Positions 13,701 to 27,200 of a DNA stretch of 64,000 nucleotides are shown here, piece after piece. Every line of letters begins with the position of its first letter. Within the stretch, counting starts at the first letter, position 1. The DNA comes from Tomocerus qinae (lineage: Eukaryota; Arthropoda; Collembola; Entomobryomorpha; Tomoceridae). Both the position numbers and the translations under genes were made by a program. The stretch is taken from the NCBI GenBank assembly GCA_020055645.1, contig CM034549.1:13406430-13470429 (forward strand), in the 5' to 3' direction. The notes below the pieces were generated by a model. That model was not told where the DNA came from. It ran no database searches and was given only the letters and a program-made list of their open reading frames with translations.

Positions 13701-16700
13701 TTTTGACTAGCTCAAAGGATTATTTTATTCAATTTTCAACGGAAAAATTGACTCAAAAGGTGGATTTCTTACTATGAAAATTGATTTGTAATAAAATTTG
13801 AATGTGTAAGGACAAAAACGATGCTCTTACACCTACTATCTGTGTATGACAGCATGCTATTCACTAAGACATTCCAAATATAGTGGTCATATATTATTAA
13901 CTCATACCTATAAGTCTCACACGCCTATAAGGTCTAAATATATGCACTCCTCCTGAATGGTATCAACGTAAATAGCAAAAATATTTGACACACCCTTGTA
14001 ATAAACGTTGTCATAAATTCCTAGCTCAGGTGAACTAAGAAAAGAAACTCGACTAAAATGCTATATTAACTAGCCTACCACTAACACTGTACTATATCTT
14101 CAGCTATTAACGTAACCATCCCATTATGGACTATAAACCCGGAAAGGTCTTTTACTAGTATTATACCGGTTGACAGTTGGCGATGGAAAAAGCACTTTTC
14201 CTACCTACTTTAGTGTACTAAGTACATACGAAGTACAATATGATATTAGAGGTAGAAGTGGGTTGTGCTCTATATTTATGCTCTTACTTTTAGCTTGATG
14301 CTAAAGTGAGCTGAGCTGAAAGCCAATACACTCTTCTCTCCAAGCATACATTTCTACAAAGAGCTTCTCAATTGTTTTTAAGAATAGTGCCTCAATTACC
14401 CTTAAATTTTCATCTGACCCTTGCAAGGTCACACGAATCAAGAAATGCGAAATGCAAACAACCCATTCATTACGACCCTTTTGCTTCAAAATACAAAAAA
14501 GCAGCAGCAATAAATTGACATGCAGCTCGATAAATTTTTTTCGTGAACTAATAGTGTATTATAGCAATAACTGTCACTTTAAATTGAAGAAGAGCCGAGA
14601 TCCTGAGTTCTAAGCAATATTAATAATAAATTAGAAATGAATAAGTAGATCTGAAAGAAAAGCAAATGTAAATACCACCAGTGGGCTTGTTACTAGATGA
14701 AAACTTATATTATGTTGAATAATTAAATTTCAATAGTAGTTAAAATAGATGGGCACTGTACCCTATGCCTTATGAATGATCCAAAAGGTAGTTTTTACTT
14801 TCTAGGTGAGTGAAAATTGGGAATCTTTTTAGATGGAGTAGAGAAACTGTCAACTACCTTTGGATCGTACTGTATTTGTTTACGTGCACTAAAGCGTAGT
14901 TAGCAAACCCTATGAATACTTTAGTGATCAGTCATATTAACTTTCCTTTTGCGATTTTGTTTTCATTCATCGAAAAAAATATCCGTGAAGTCGCAAAATA
15001 AATTGTATTAAGATCTAAATTGAGTGAAACTCAATTTTCAAAGAGACTTTTTTGTTTGCCATTCTAGCGAATTCTTGATCACAACATTTCCACGTTAATT
15101 TTTGTTATCAGGAATCTGCCATTTCTTACTACGATTGTGTGATAGAGTGAGCAGAAACATTTGCTTAAGGCGTCGATTTTACAGAGATAGTCGATTTATA
15201 CGTATTTCACTGCAGACAGATGTCGGTATTTATTTAAATGTCATTACGCTATTGACTGACTAGAATTAATGTATTACATTTGTTTGCTAAAGTCTTCTAA
15301 AGCGTTTCTGCTCCCATTATTAACTAAAAAGTTTTCATTTAGGCTCGCTTGTGTATTCAAAGAGGGACAGAGTCAAATCACGAGTTTAAAGGATTCTTGA
15401 CATTTCAACAGCATGGTGAAAAATAGACACCTAACCCAACGTGAGCAGATTCATTCAGTCAATCTATCTAAGCAAACACGTAGACGAAAGGAAGATCATT
15501 CTTTAAACTTGAATAGAAGTTGTAAAAGCAGAGAGAGAAAGAGAAGAAACTCATCAAACTTGTGCAAACGACTAGAGCAATAAGATGAACTAACGTTTTT
15601 AGTTAAGCTTACATTAAGTCGGCTAGGTTAATCTAGATTAAAGATTCTTTTGCATGTCTATATGTCGCTCTCCTAACGCACAGATAGATATAGGTACATG
15701 TCTTTTTGTAATCCCTTATCCAAGCTTAGCATTAGATTTAGCCCTTTTATCTCTTACAATCAGTCAACTGTTAAATATTGGTATATACTTTGCTATAGAT
15801 CTTATTTTCTAAGTTTAAACGTATTAATACAAACACTACGTACAGTTTCTATAAGTACTACTAAATACATACTTATGTAAATAGGACTGGAGAATGATAG
15901 AGTGAGGAATTGTGTATGTGTCTGTTTTTAATTTTCCTTCGGATGTAGTACATTGGTACTTAAGGATATTAAAAGGAAAGCAACTCTAAAGAAAACTAAC
16001 CTCAAACCACAAGGGGCTTAATCTCATAGCGATAGTAATAATCGTAATAATTTACTTTCCCCACTCTTTAATGACTCCATCATTTCCCCAGGATAAGGTC
16101 CTTACATTGAATGGAACTTACAGATGAAAAAACAGAACAAGCCCATAAGTTGAGCGTACTGACTGCGTAGAGGAGACAAGAAAAAATCAGTGATTAGTAA
16201 ATTCACAATTTGAGTAGAGTTCTATGTACACAGAGCTATGACGATTACTTTTAAGTTGAAGACTATTATTTTATCTCTCATTTCCTGCAGAGTCTTATTG
16301 GAGCATAAGAGCTCTTGCGTTCTTAACCTCTACTTAACCTTTTACATGTGGAATCTTACTCCTATGCCAGATCACGAACTGATGCGTTATAAACAGAAAA
16401 TATCGGGTGAGCAACGAACGCTGTTCTTGGACTCGCTGCTGTGAACAAAATGCAATTTATGAATGCACATTATTCATACCGGTACTTCATACTTGCTATT
16501 CAACAGTGCTGATAGTCCATTTGGAGATTCATTACGTTTACTGATTACTTATATGGATATAAAAGTGTTTACATTACATCCGCTAGCGGAGGCAATAAAA
16601 AGAGCGTGAAGGGGGCGGATAATGGCCGGGGCAGAATAGCTCAAATCTCTTCTATAGATAGTAGGACCTAATATAGGTTATGTATGGTTACCAAATTACA

Positions 16701-19700
16701 CCTCATCTTCACAAATTCTGTTTTTGTTAACGGTGAAGTTGAATGTGCGCAGTGCCTAACCAACTTAACTCTACACTACAGCTTTACAGAAATCAGAATT
16801 TTCTTTACCAAGTATGTGATATTACGTAAGAGTCCCATTATGCTTTTCTTCAGCTTCTTCTTCCCGGTTTAATTTCACAGGTCTTTTACTTTCCTAACTA
16901 CCTACACATATCCCAACATGCCCAAGAGGGATTTAGTACAGAGATACATTACAACATAATTTTTTATTAAAACTTTAAAAAACATCCCACACACACAAAA
17001 CATAAAAAAAGTAGACAATTCCATCTCTAATTTACCATCAAGCCTTTTTATTATTGCTAATTTCATCTATTTCATTTTTGACTAGGGAAGTATACAGTAC
17101 TGGCTTAAGCCTGTGCCACTTTCTAAATCACGTCATTATTTTTTTCTACTCATAGCAATCTGTAGACTCTGATTGAATAGCCCTTTCCTTTACGATTCAT
17201 AAATCTTTGATGTATACGGATGGATTATTTACATTTCTAAACACAATTCCTACTAAAATGCAATCCATATAAAATACAACACATATTCTATCTTGTAAGC
17301 TATTGGCATCGAATCAAGAAGAGAGATTGTATAGTGTAGCAAAACTAACTATTACAAAGCTGTTTTTTAGAATAGATGTCTATTACATTCATCAGACATC
17401 GAGAATTCAAATTGCGAATGAGTACTATACTGTTCAAACTTGTTCAACGCACAATCTTCATTGCTTTCCCCCTGTTTTTTCTTGTACATTACATTCGCTT
17501 ATCATACTACATTCCGCATGGAAATAAAATAGGGAAGAGATCTGGAGGCAGGTTATGACTACATTTTTGTTCTGGATTCACAAACAGTACATTAATTCAG
17601 AGATCTCAAATGGGAGAAACGAAGCAATGCAATCATGTAACCTAATATTATATTTACCTTAGAATATCTATGACTATACAGTTTTTGTTAAATCATACTA
17701 AGCATAAGAGCACTTAGAAATATGACGTATTATTGCTACATCTCACCATTTTCTAACATTCAAGACCTTGGAGTAACCTCAATGAAATTGTTTTCACATT
17801 CAGTTCAAGAACATCAAAGAGATATTAGCAGACATGGTTATGGACAAGTATATTCTATTCTACCTGGAAGAAGAAAATGTCAATATTCAACTTGAGTGAG
17901 TTGGAACTATTTCAATAGATAAATGCTAAGGAGCATGAGCATCGGAAGGATAAATAGAATAAATTTTACCATGCACAAAGAAAAACTGTTTTATGCAGTT
18001 GTATCATTCACTTGTACATGTGGATAAAATGATGATATATTATTTTCTTTTCTCTTTACCTCTGAAAGATAAATACGGGTCTATTTCTAAGCGACATTTA
18101 TGTGACACCTAAGTATTGCCATATAGATTTGGGCAGATGGTACTTGAGCCGTGAGCGGAGAGCTAGCAAATAAATAAATGTACCTATACATTAGTTTCAT
18201 CCTCCCACATACCCACAGCAATGTAATGTAAATAATACATTTTAGGTACAGTACATTTGGTTGGAACTTGCGCATAAATGCAGTCTGGAGATGTTGACGC
18301 TTTCGATGTAATCCACTGTACATATTTACCGTAATTACTAATTATTATCACAGCACTAGCTTTGCCGACTACAATACATGAGTTTCGTCTATTCATTTCC
18401 ATTGAAAGGGAATACTATTGCATGGCAGGATTCGAGCAGGCTTTAAATTACATAGATGACAAAGTCAGAGCCAGACAGAGTCACATTCTTCACATATGAC
18501 AAATGTACATAGAAATTATATATCTAATGATATTTCTAAATATAGAGTAGTTAGATAACATGCGTGCAAAACTTTATACCTGTCTACTCAAATTGCTGTT
18601 TATTCGGAAGGGTGTGGGCTCATTCTATAGGTATATATCATGTGGAGAGACACATATCCAAAAAGTACTAAATAGGTAAGCGAAACAGAATATATACTAT
18701 CTTTATAGTTTTTATCTCTTCATTCACAGTTAACTATTGGTCTAATAATAAGTGACAGGGTATAGTCCTGGACTTTCTCCTTAAATCCATTTGAGGTGAA
18801 AACAAAGGTCAGACTTGGGGCAAAAGCGATTTATACATAGAGACTAATAATAATAGTGAATTTCTTTCTTTTCTACTCTTCAATTGACAAGAATTTGCAC
18901 AATAAAATATAACAGATGATTAATAATAAATTATTTACCTGCACACATTTTGATATTCCACATATTCCATCCTTCTTCTCAATTAAGATTTACTACACAT
19001 TTACACACAAATATCCAATTCCATATCTTTGATCCCTGTTTTGGAAAAATGGCGAGTGAAGTATGGCAACCTAACATAAAACTGGCATTATCAGAATGGA
19101 CGAGAACTGTCATCGAAAATAGCATGGTAGTAGTGCGTATATTCTAAATGTAAGGAAGGAAAGGTAGCTAATATGTATTCATAAGGAAATACAGAAAGAC
19201 ACTCAAGAGAGAAACAGGAGAGAACTATGAATTCAATATAAATAAAAGAATCCCTATTTCATGTAAAGGTATACATAAAATCATTTGCAATTCATTGCAC
19301 TGTTCATTCCTTTTCCTAATTTCTACCCTAGAATAAGCTAACATGTTGACAGCACTTCACTCCTACTACTCATGGGTTACTTGTTTAACGATAAAGAAAG
19401 TACATCAATATGTTACAGTTTAATTTTCCACCTTGTCTAAGCAAACTAATGGATATACTAAAAAATACAGTAATTCGTAATAAAAACGAGAAATGATATT
19501 GATTCCGTCTATTATATGGTGCAATACATTCGTTTATATACTAGAGAATTTATATTATGTAGATCGAATACACAAAACGTGATAGCTGTTCGCTCGCAAT
19601 TCTAAATAGGTATAATATCGTCAGTATATGCATTGAAAGTTACATCATTGATCACGGTTCTATTGGGAAGAAATTTTGTAATACTTGGTTCAAAATAACA

Positions 19701-20585
19701 TGCAATTAATACACGTAGAGTAGAGTTACTTTCTTAGCTTAGGATTATCCTATTACTGAATCTACTAGAAAATCCATATTATCCTGCCCTACATGCCTAA
19801 TTAAATATAATGCTTGGATAGGTAGGCCATACTATACTGTATCGACTTATACGCATGCATAAAGCAGAATTAAGTGATATCGCTGTACTATATGCATGTT
19901 ATCTCATGACAGAAAATTGCATTATTGGAAATCTGCGTAGCCTAAATGTATTTTCATTAGGTCGATTATCGTTATTGAGATCATTCCGGTTTGATTCTTT
20001 TCATATTGTGCTATCAACCATTTTGTATAAATATCGGAAAGAATATTTGAAAGAATATTGTTACAAATGTGCCTGATCATAAACTGCAGGTAGGTTTCCA
20101 GAGGAAAAATCTAATTTCCTGCCCATGGGGTTTCTGAGTAAATACGAGATAGACAGATAGACACAGTGAGAGAATAGATAGAGACTGAAGCAATCAAATT
20201 CATGCACAACAAGACAGATGTTATTTTACAATGGATCAGCAATCTATTTATCGCTAGAATTACATTTGTGAAACTAGGTTTTGCTTACCGAGATAAACGA
20301 AACAATAAGCTATACAAACTAAAGTTCAACAAAATTTCGAATGTTTGCAAAGAAATACGAACAGCAAGCACATTTGTTTTAACCTTGGCAGGTGGTTTGG
20401 TGGATGTGGTAGTATTAAGTTACGAAAAACTAATTTGGATTGAAATATTCCTGTAATGTTGATAGTGGGAGTTTGGGAAAATTAATTTAGTTGTAAATGA
20501 GAACCAAGTTGAAGGTTACTTTTGTTGAGTATGGGGAAACTAAACAGTGAAAACGAAAGAACAAAATCACAAGAGAAGAAAATTG
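4749..20585. other. Long AT-rich stretch, interpreted as first Slo2 intron
   Basis: About 16 kb with no supportable gene, RNA or complete transposon. Open frames are all under 90 codons and have no recognisable motifs. Visible small features are a CT-rich microsatellite near 10288-10316 and a perfect 12-base palindrome TCCGCTAGCGGA at 16579-16590 in a locally GC-rich patch. If the exon at 21013-21236 is correctly joined to the one at 4569-4748, this is a single intron that could hold enhancers, but no defined site can be pointed to. Confidence 0.45.
10288..10316. repeat. CT-rich microsatellite
   Basis: Imperfect run of CTCT and CTGT units (tctctgtctctctctctg and neighbours). Simple sequence with no coding role visible. 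Confidence 0.8.
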
Positions 20586-20710
20586 TCACAACTTAAAGTA
20601 ATAAATGTGATAATATAAAATGATGTTACAAAAAGCAGTTAATGCGGCAATCAACTCTGAGTACACACGAAAATAACAACTGGTAAAAAAGAGGTAAATT
20701 TTAAGTAGTA

Positions 20711-20766
20711 AATAATAATAATGTACGCAATAATAATAATAATAATAATAAACAATAATAATATTT
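20711..20766. repeat. AAT trinucleotide microsatellite
   Basis: Repeated AAT units with one interruption (gtacgc) make the opposite strand look like runs of Ile, Leu or Tyr. Apparent open frames in this area on the minus strand are produced by this repeat and should not be read as protein. Confidence 0.85.
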
Positions 20767-21012
20767 GAGACGATGGAAGGAAAGAGAACAAAGAAAATGT
20801 AAAAATGGAATCTTTGTTCGCCCCAGGAGTGAAGGAAGGAGCAGCAGAGTATGGAGAGTGGAAAACGGAGTAAAACTGCAAAGCAAATTGTGTGTTCATG
20901 TGGAAGGAGTGGAGAGAAAGTTTTCACGGGAGAAAATAAATGAGATAAAAGGAGAAAATGAAAGTTTGACATGACAAAGAAAAATGATAGACAATAGAAA
21001 AGATAATCGAAC

Positions 21013-21236
21013 CTGGGAATCTGCATCTCTACTTCGTCCAAGGAGTCTGTGGGCGTGGGAGGAGCCTTTTCAAAAAGTCGTCCGGGAGCCAGAGTCAAAT
21101 GATTACAGGACCTGAGGTGACTCCATTGAAAACGACTGGACTTGCCACGGTGAGTTTTCGTCTGCTGCTCGCGTTGTCGTCGTTCCTCTTCCTTGCGTTG
21201 TAAGTTGTGAAGTCGAAAGAAAAACACGTTGGACAT
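21013..21236 (-). CDS. Probable N-terminal exon of the Slo2 channel gene
   Basis: A minus-strand open segment begins with ATG at 21236 (MSNVFFFRLHNLQRKEEERR) and runs to LDEVEMQIPR at 21013. There the sequence reads CCCAG|GTTCGA, leaving two bases of an arginine codon (phase 2). The recognised Slo2 exon at 4748 begins with the one base needed to complete an arginine codon, and the join would read [20 protein letters not shown] with no frame conflict. A charged cytoplasmic N-terminus rich in Glu, Arg and Gln followed by a Pro/Thr/Ser patch is what is expected ahead of S1. Weak points are the non-consensus donor GTTCGA and the lack of direct homology recognition for the N-terminal residues, which vary between Slo2 isoforms. 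An overlapping 217-codon frame in another phase (21103-21756) is judged spurious. Confidence 0.5.
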
Positions 21237-24200
21237 CGTGTCTAATCCGAATGCACTCAGCCCCGAAATACCTCCTCAGCAGCAACTCCTCCGTCTTATT
21301 ATTATTCCCAGTCCTGTTCACGATATTCGTATGGCCAGCAGCACTATGAGTAAACGTACCAGTATCGTTCCTTATTCTCCAGATATACTCGGCGCTATGC
21401 TTATTTCTATTACTACAGATATACACTTGCTCTTCTCTGTGTTCTCTTGGCTCTATTACACTTTCTGTTGGCTCGTACACTGACTTGTCTTTTTCCAACT
21501 GTCCTACTAGTCCATCACTTACGCTTTTTACGACGACTGCTACAAGTACGGGTACTAGACTATGAAGTGTACCAACTTCTACTAGCAGTAGTACTCTATC
21601 TGCATTTACTATCTTCAAGAGTACTACTACTGCCTGTTTTCGTAGTAATAAAAGTTGTTGCTCCTTTTTTTCCACTTGTACTATCAATAGAGCTACCACT
21701 ACTTTTATATCTAAGTCTACTACTGACACTACTACTCTTTTAGTATAGTCACTCATACAATGGTTTCAGAGCATGCAATCCGCTACAAAGAATTATTCTC
21801 CGTAGTAGGAAGAGAGTGCATAGTAGTAGTAGTATATTTCATGGAGAGCACAAACCAACATCACAACCCACTCCAGAAACTCTCACTCACATTAGGATTG
21901 CTCCGTAATAGTTCGAGTCCTCTTCGTATCAAAGGGCAGGATACATACGTTTAAGTGCCTTGCAACACTAAAGTACGATAGTGCATTAACTCTCTTGTAG
22001 TTTGGCACAATTCAATATATAGATACAATAGTGGTATGAGGAGGAGGAGGAAAACGCATAACAAGTCTCGGTTTTATACACAATAGTCAACTTTTAGCTT
22101 TTCAGCTCTTCTAGTGTCGAACATCTTATATTTAACTACACTTCCTACTTATATTTTGAGTTTTACAATGTGAAACAGATAATAACAAGTCTTTGTTATT
22201 TATATGCAAGTTTATATATACTTTCCCAAATTCAGATTGTCTCTTGGCAAGTGCGGCAGCTATTTCAGTACGTACAGTTTACTTACACGTAGCAGCTCTC
22301 CGCACTTTTACTATCCTGATCCTATCAACCGGATGAGCTCAAAGAGCTATGCCGAAAACCGGAAAATCTCTTTTTACACCATAAAACTCTCCTCATTTTT
22401 TCAAGTCGGAGCCGAATTTTCTATTAACATTATTGCTTCTTGTGCTTAGCTTAAGTTTTAGATGTTGCTGGAGATCAGATGAGCTTGGCTCGCATGAAAC
22501 AAACAGAGCTGACCCACTTTATCCCCTTTTCCTTAGCCTATCCAGTTCACTTGTAGAAAAGTCAAGTCAGTCAATTCAGATTAACTTCATTTCAGTTATC
22601 CATAAAAACAAGATATTTGACTACACTGCAACATTTTGTTATCCAGAAACTAAACACTATACATTAACTCACAGTCTAGTTAGATTAGCTCTCAGCTATT
22701 TCAACAAGAGTACATTCACTTATTAAATTGAGGATCATATAAATACCATCTAAGAACTAACTATATTAACCGACTCTATGTATAGGTACTGACTACTACG
22801 ACATTGTCAAATATTATATTTATGCCGCAGTGTATTTATCTATATACGTAATAATATACTGAATATATACATGTTTCTACATTACCATAATATAATTAGT
22901 GTTTCTACAATATTTTATAGTATACACAATTTGTACAAGTATTAGAGGAGAAAGTACTACATGGGGAATACTGCATACATACAAGTTTAGCACATTATTA
23001 TATCGTATTATATTATACCTATGTATATTTGGTTTGTTATCTTGGAACAAAGGAATGGACTGGAGAGAACGGAGATTATTTCCACTGTGTCCTAGCTGGA
23101 GCAGTAATGTACTTAGCTATCGTACATTCTCCAGTTTGGCACCAACTTCACTTGACTCTTGACATTGTGTCTGTTGGAGAAAGTCGTTGATGTTGGTCGT
23201 GGCTTTGGCTTCTCTTCTAAATGAAATATCTTTTGATGTCTTTCTTTTTACGACGCAATTAAATCAAGGAATCACTTTTTTGTCACATCTCAACAGGAAA
23301 AATGACGAGGAATGACTTGACTAAGCTACACTTTTGCCAACTACAATGAAATGAATATCCTGTGCAGCTAACTGTAGCCGAAGACTAAAATTAAGGTATT
23401 CAGAAGAAAAGTGCAACTACAATATTACTGCTTCTAGGTACATAAAATTGCGTATATTTTTTCATAGTGTATTATTAAGATATATGATATTAAAACTATG
23501 TATGTGGAGCACACGTCCAGTTTTATATAACGATGTGCTTACTCTTCATCTGCCGGGAAAAGCTCTCGGTTTTTCCTATGGCAGGAGAAAGCAGAACAGA
23601 AAAGTCATATAAAAGAACAACCGGAATCCTTTCTCATCAACAGAGTGACAAAAAACGGAAAATGTATTTCTCTTTTCCCGCGTTGCCTTTATTTAAATTT
23701 TCTGAGTCTCTTTGTTCGGTGAACAAAGGAGGTAGTCAGTGTAATCTATTGTTTAATCAGTGAGTGAAAACTAAAAATGGCAGAATATAAACCCATGCAA
23801 GGAGAAAGTGCAAGTTGGTGTAATGAATTCGATGTGACGCGATGGGTTGACAAATATCGTATGTCGCTTTCACTCCTTTTCCTTGGAGAGCGAGAGAGAA
23901 TTTCCTTCAGTTGATTTGACTCTGACTGTTGAGTTGAAAGTGTGAGAGCAAATCCGAGTGTGATCCGAAAAGACTAAATCTTCTTTCGACTTCTTCCTTA
24001 GATAGAAAGATTGGGATGTGATGGCTGAGGTTTTCCTGGTTTCGTCCTATGGTTGGTTTTACCCGGAGTGTCTTCCTTATCTTTACATCTGTTCTCTGCT
24101 TGCTTATGTTCGTCCCCTTATGGTGAAAACGGCTCGGAAAGATGTTGAGTACGAGTAAAAGGCTCTTAAGCACGATCTTCTTATCCTTTACACTGTCCGT

Positions 24201-27200
24201 GCCATAGTCGTGAGCAATGCAATAGACTGCAATGGTAAATCAGACCGAGTTTATCAGGCTTCTCTTGCGTTTCCCTTGTGGTTGTTTCTTTCCAAGATAA
24301 TCAAAGCAAGTCTGATAGATTGAAGATGGTCTTTAAGACGCGTTTCCCCACTTATAACCGGACCTAAATATTTTTACAAGAACCTTTTATGATCGTCTCT
24401 CTCTCTCTAGTATTCCAGACACGGTCGTCTTTTTCTGTTCTGTCTCTAAAATTTCTGTAATAGTCTGTGCAGAAAAGATTACTGTCTGATTTATTGTCTT
24501 GTCTTCAAGTGTCGCCTTAGACAAAAGTCTGTCTTCCTCCACACACTATGATTTGTCTTTATTAGGTAAGTACTTTTCTATTTCCTCCGCTCTGGACTTT
24601 CCTTTTTGCAGCAATCTAAAAGCAGAAAGTGGGTTATTGCAATTTGATTGAAACCATGTGCAGTCTATCTAATGACATACTAGAAATTGGAATCAAACCA
24701 AAGTAAATCTACCCAAAACCGCCTACGATAGCACTTGTTGGTACTTCAAAGTAAACTTCTAACCATTGCCTATTAAAACTAAGCTGCTCCACCAAAAAAA
24801 ATGTTCATGAGAAAACAAAAAAAATTAACCTACTTATCCTCTGTGTGATTAGCAGTGATGAAACTGGACTTTGATGCTTACAGTTTCGAAACAGGAGACT
24901 GACTGACCTGGTAAAACAAGACAACGGTAATAACCCGAAAATGTAGAATGGTTTACTCTGTGTCTTTTACTTTACTTTTCTTTAGTTTGGATTTGGTTCA
25001 CCATTCTCCTTGTTACAGAATACGTAATGCATGTACAAACGAATAATGTTAGGGAGACATAGGTGGAAGCTTAGAGAGAGGGATATTAGTATTAATAATC
25101 CAAATGGAATTGGAACTGAAACGGGGTCGTTTCATATCCTATCTATCTTATCATAATATTATATTCTGTTCTGTTGGCCTTGCCTTCCCATGAATTCGCA
25201 ACCACCAACCACCACTACCATTAGACTATCATGATAATATAGCACTACAATCAAGCACTATTTGCTCTACTCCCTTCTACTTCATTGATATGGTAGGCAA
25301 GAGATGAAAATCGTCAAATTTAATACTAATACGTTAGAAGGTAGTCTTTTGTCCTTTATAGTTAGCTTTTAGTAGGTGAACCATATCTAGTGCAATATTT
25401 AATATCGGGTAGAGTTGACTTGTGTTATCTAGAGTCGTTCTCGTCATGCTGCTACTGGATCTTCGGCTTCTTTGGCTGTTACTATTAACATTATTTCTAC
25501 GACTCCAACTACTCCTCCCTTAAGACCGTACTACATATCAAAACTGAAACTACTTTTACTAATTCTAAGAAGAATGACTGGCTCCTGTTTTTGTACGAGT
25601 CTCCCGGGTTGGCGTTACTGAAAAACAATGGGCAGTCCCATGATGATGATGATGTGTCTATTCTCAGAGTGTCTATTCTGAGTATCTTATTCTTCAGCCT
25701 ATTAACACTACTCAAATGTCTATCCTCAACATGTAACTTTCAAGCATCAAACGACGCTGTATGGTCTCAACAAAGTAAAGAAACCACACTCAGAATATAT
25801 ACAACTGTCTAAACATGCTATCTTCCAAGAGTCAGATTTGTTTTCTTGCTCTGTTAGATTAGAGTCAGGAAATGGGAAGAAAGAAAGGTGCCGTTTGTGG
25901 TAAATTGTCTACTACCGGCTTGTTAGCTAATGTTTTCCCTTCCCATAGCTTTCCCTCGCTGCTTCGTATTATGTATCTCCCTACTTAACCTTTTCTAGCA
26001 CACTTATACTTACTATGTAACGGTTGCTTCGTTTTTTTCCTGTTGTTTAGTCCGCTGCCTACTCCTGGAATAGGAAAGGCATTTTTATGACTATGTTAAT
26101 AGAATGAAATGTTTCGCCATTAAATTCCATGTGGCTCTAGTAGTTTGGTAGTAGTGAGAGTGTATATAAGTGCAAGTGTTTTTATTTCTGTGGCGAAAGA
26201 ATTTTTTATTTTAGTATGTATAATCTGTAAGACAGGTGTATATTTTGTAGGTTGCTACTCTATCAACTTGAACTGTGCGTTAGTAAGTATCAGTAGTAAC
26301 CTATCCCTGCACAACTGACATGAGACTGTAGTAGAAACGAAGTTTTCCTCTCTCGGCTGACTTGAGTTTAACTACTAGCTCTGGTTGTGTTGCATACAAT
26401 ATGTACAACTGCTGTTCACGATGCCTACCATCCCACTAATATTTAAGTAAGCTACGTCGGCTATTCTGCTTGAACTTGAGCAAAGGACGGGAGTTCAGCT
26501 CAATCTACGTAAGTTCTTCCAAGCTCCTTTTCTTTCTTGAAACTTCATGTTGGATGTGGAAATGCGTAGAGACACGGGGGAAAGTTATCTTCGATGAGGA
26601 GAGGTGAGACACTTAAAACAGAGCAGCGCTCACTACAGTGTAGATAGTATACTACAATCCAGATATGTCAGTGGCTTTCGTCTTTGGAACGGAAGAGCTA
26701 GAGCCTCTTCGTCCACATTGCGGTCCCTTAGTTTTAACTCCCTTTAGAAGTTTCTCCTGGAGCATCGTGTAGTGTATGAGAGTATGGCTGTTTTGGGATA
26801 CGAAAAATGTACATAGCTAAGCCAAAGCAACAAAATGAAAGGAATATCGGCTAACTATCCCGACAAAGGTTCCCTGAGTCTTCACTTCAGCAGTAGCTCT
26901 TACCCTGGCTTAAACATTCTGTGTTGTTACACTACTTTATGGTATGTGTTCGTCGTTGGAGGAGCTTCTAGCCTCTTTTCAGTTCTTCCTTCCCCAGGTT
27001 TCGTTGCGCAGATGGATGAGACTCAGCTAGTAACAGCACTTCCATTAACCAAGTAATACCAATGTCAGTACAAAAGTCTGCCGCTCCTGGAAAAACTCTC
27101 CCTTCTCTAACAACGGTTGCACATATTACATTTTATTCCTTAAGTCCAGTTACTTCTCCACTACTTTTACTAGTTTAACTTCAACTTGTATGCACTTACT

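Noticed and set aside
18400-18500. Possible tRNA on the minus strand (B-box-like GCTCGAATCC)
   Set aside because: No matching A box or acceptor stem at the right distance.
20586-20960. Continuation of the minus-strand frame beyond the Slo2 start exon, with membrane-like residues
   Set aside because: Produced by AT-rich intron and the AAT microsatellite; the Phe/Tyr/Ile runs are repeat artefacts and the exon model ends at 21013.
21103-21756. 217-codon minus-strand open frame
   Set aside because: The amino acid composition is that of shifted AGT repeats (runs of Val and Leu), it has no motif, and it overlaps the proposed Slo2 start exon in another phase.
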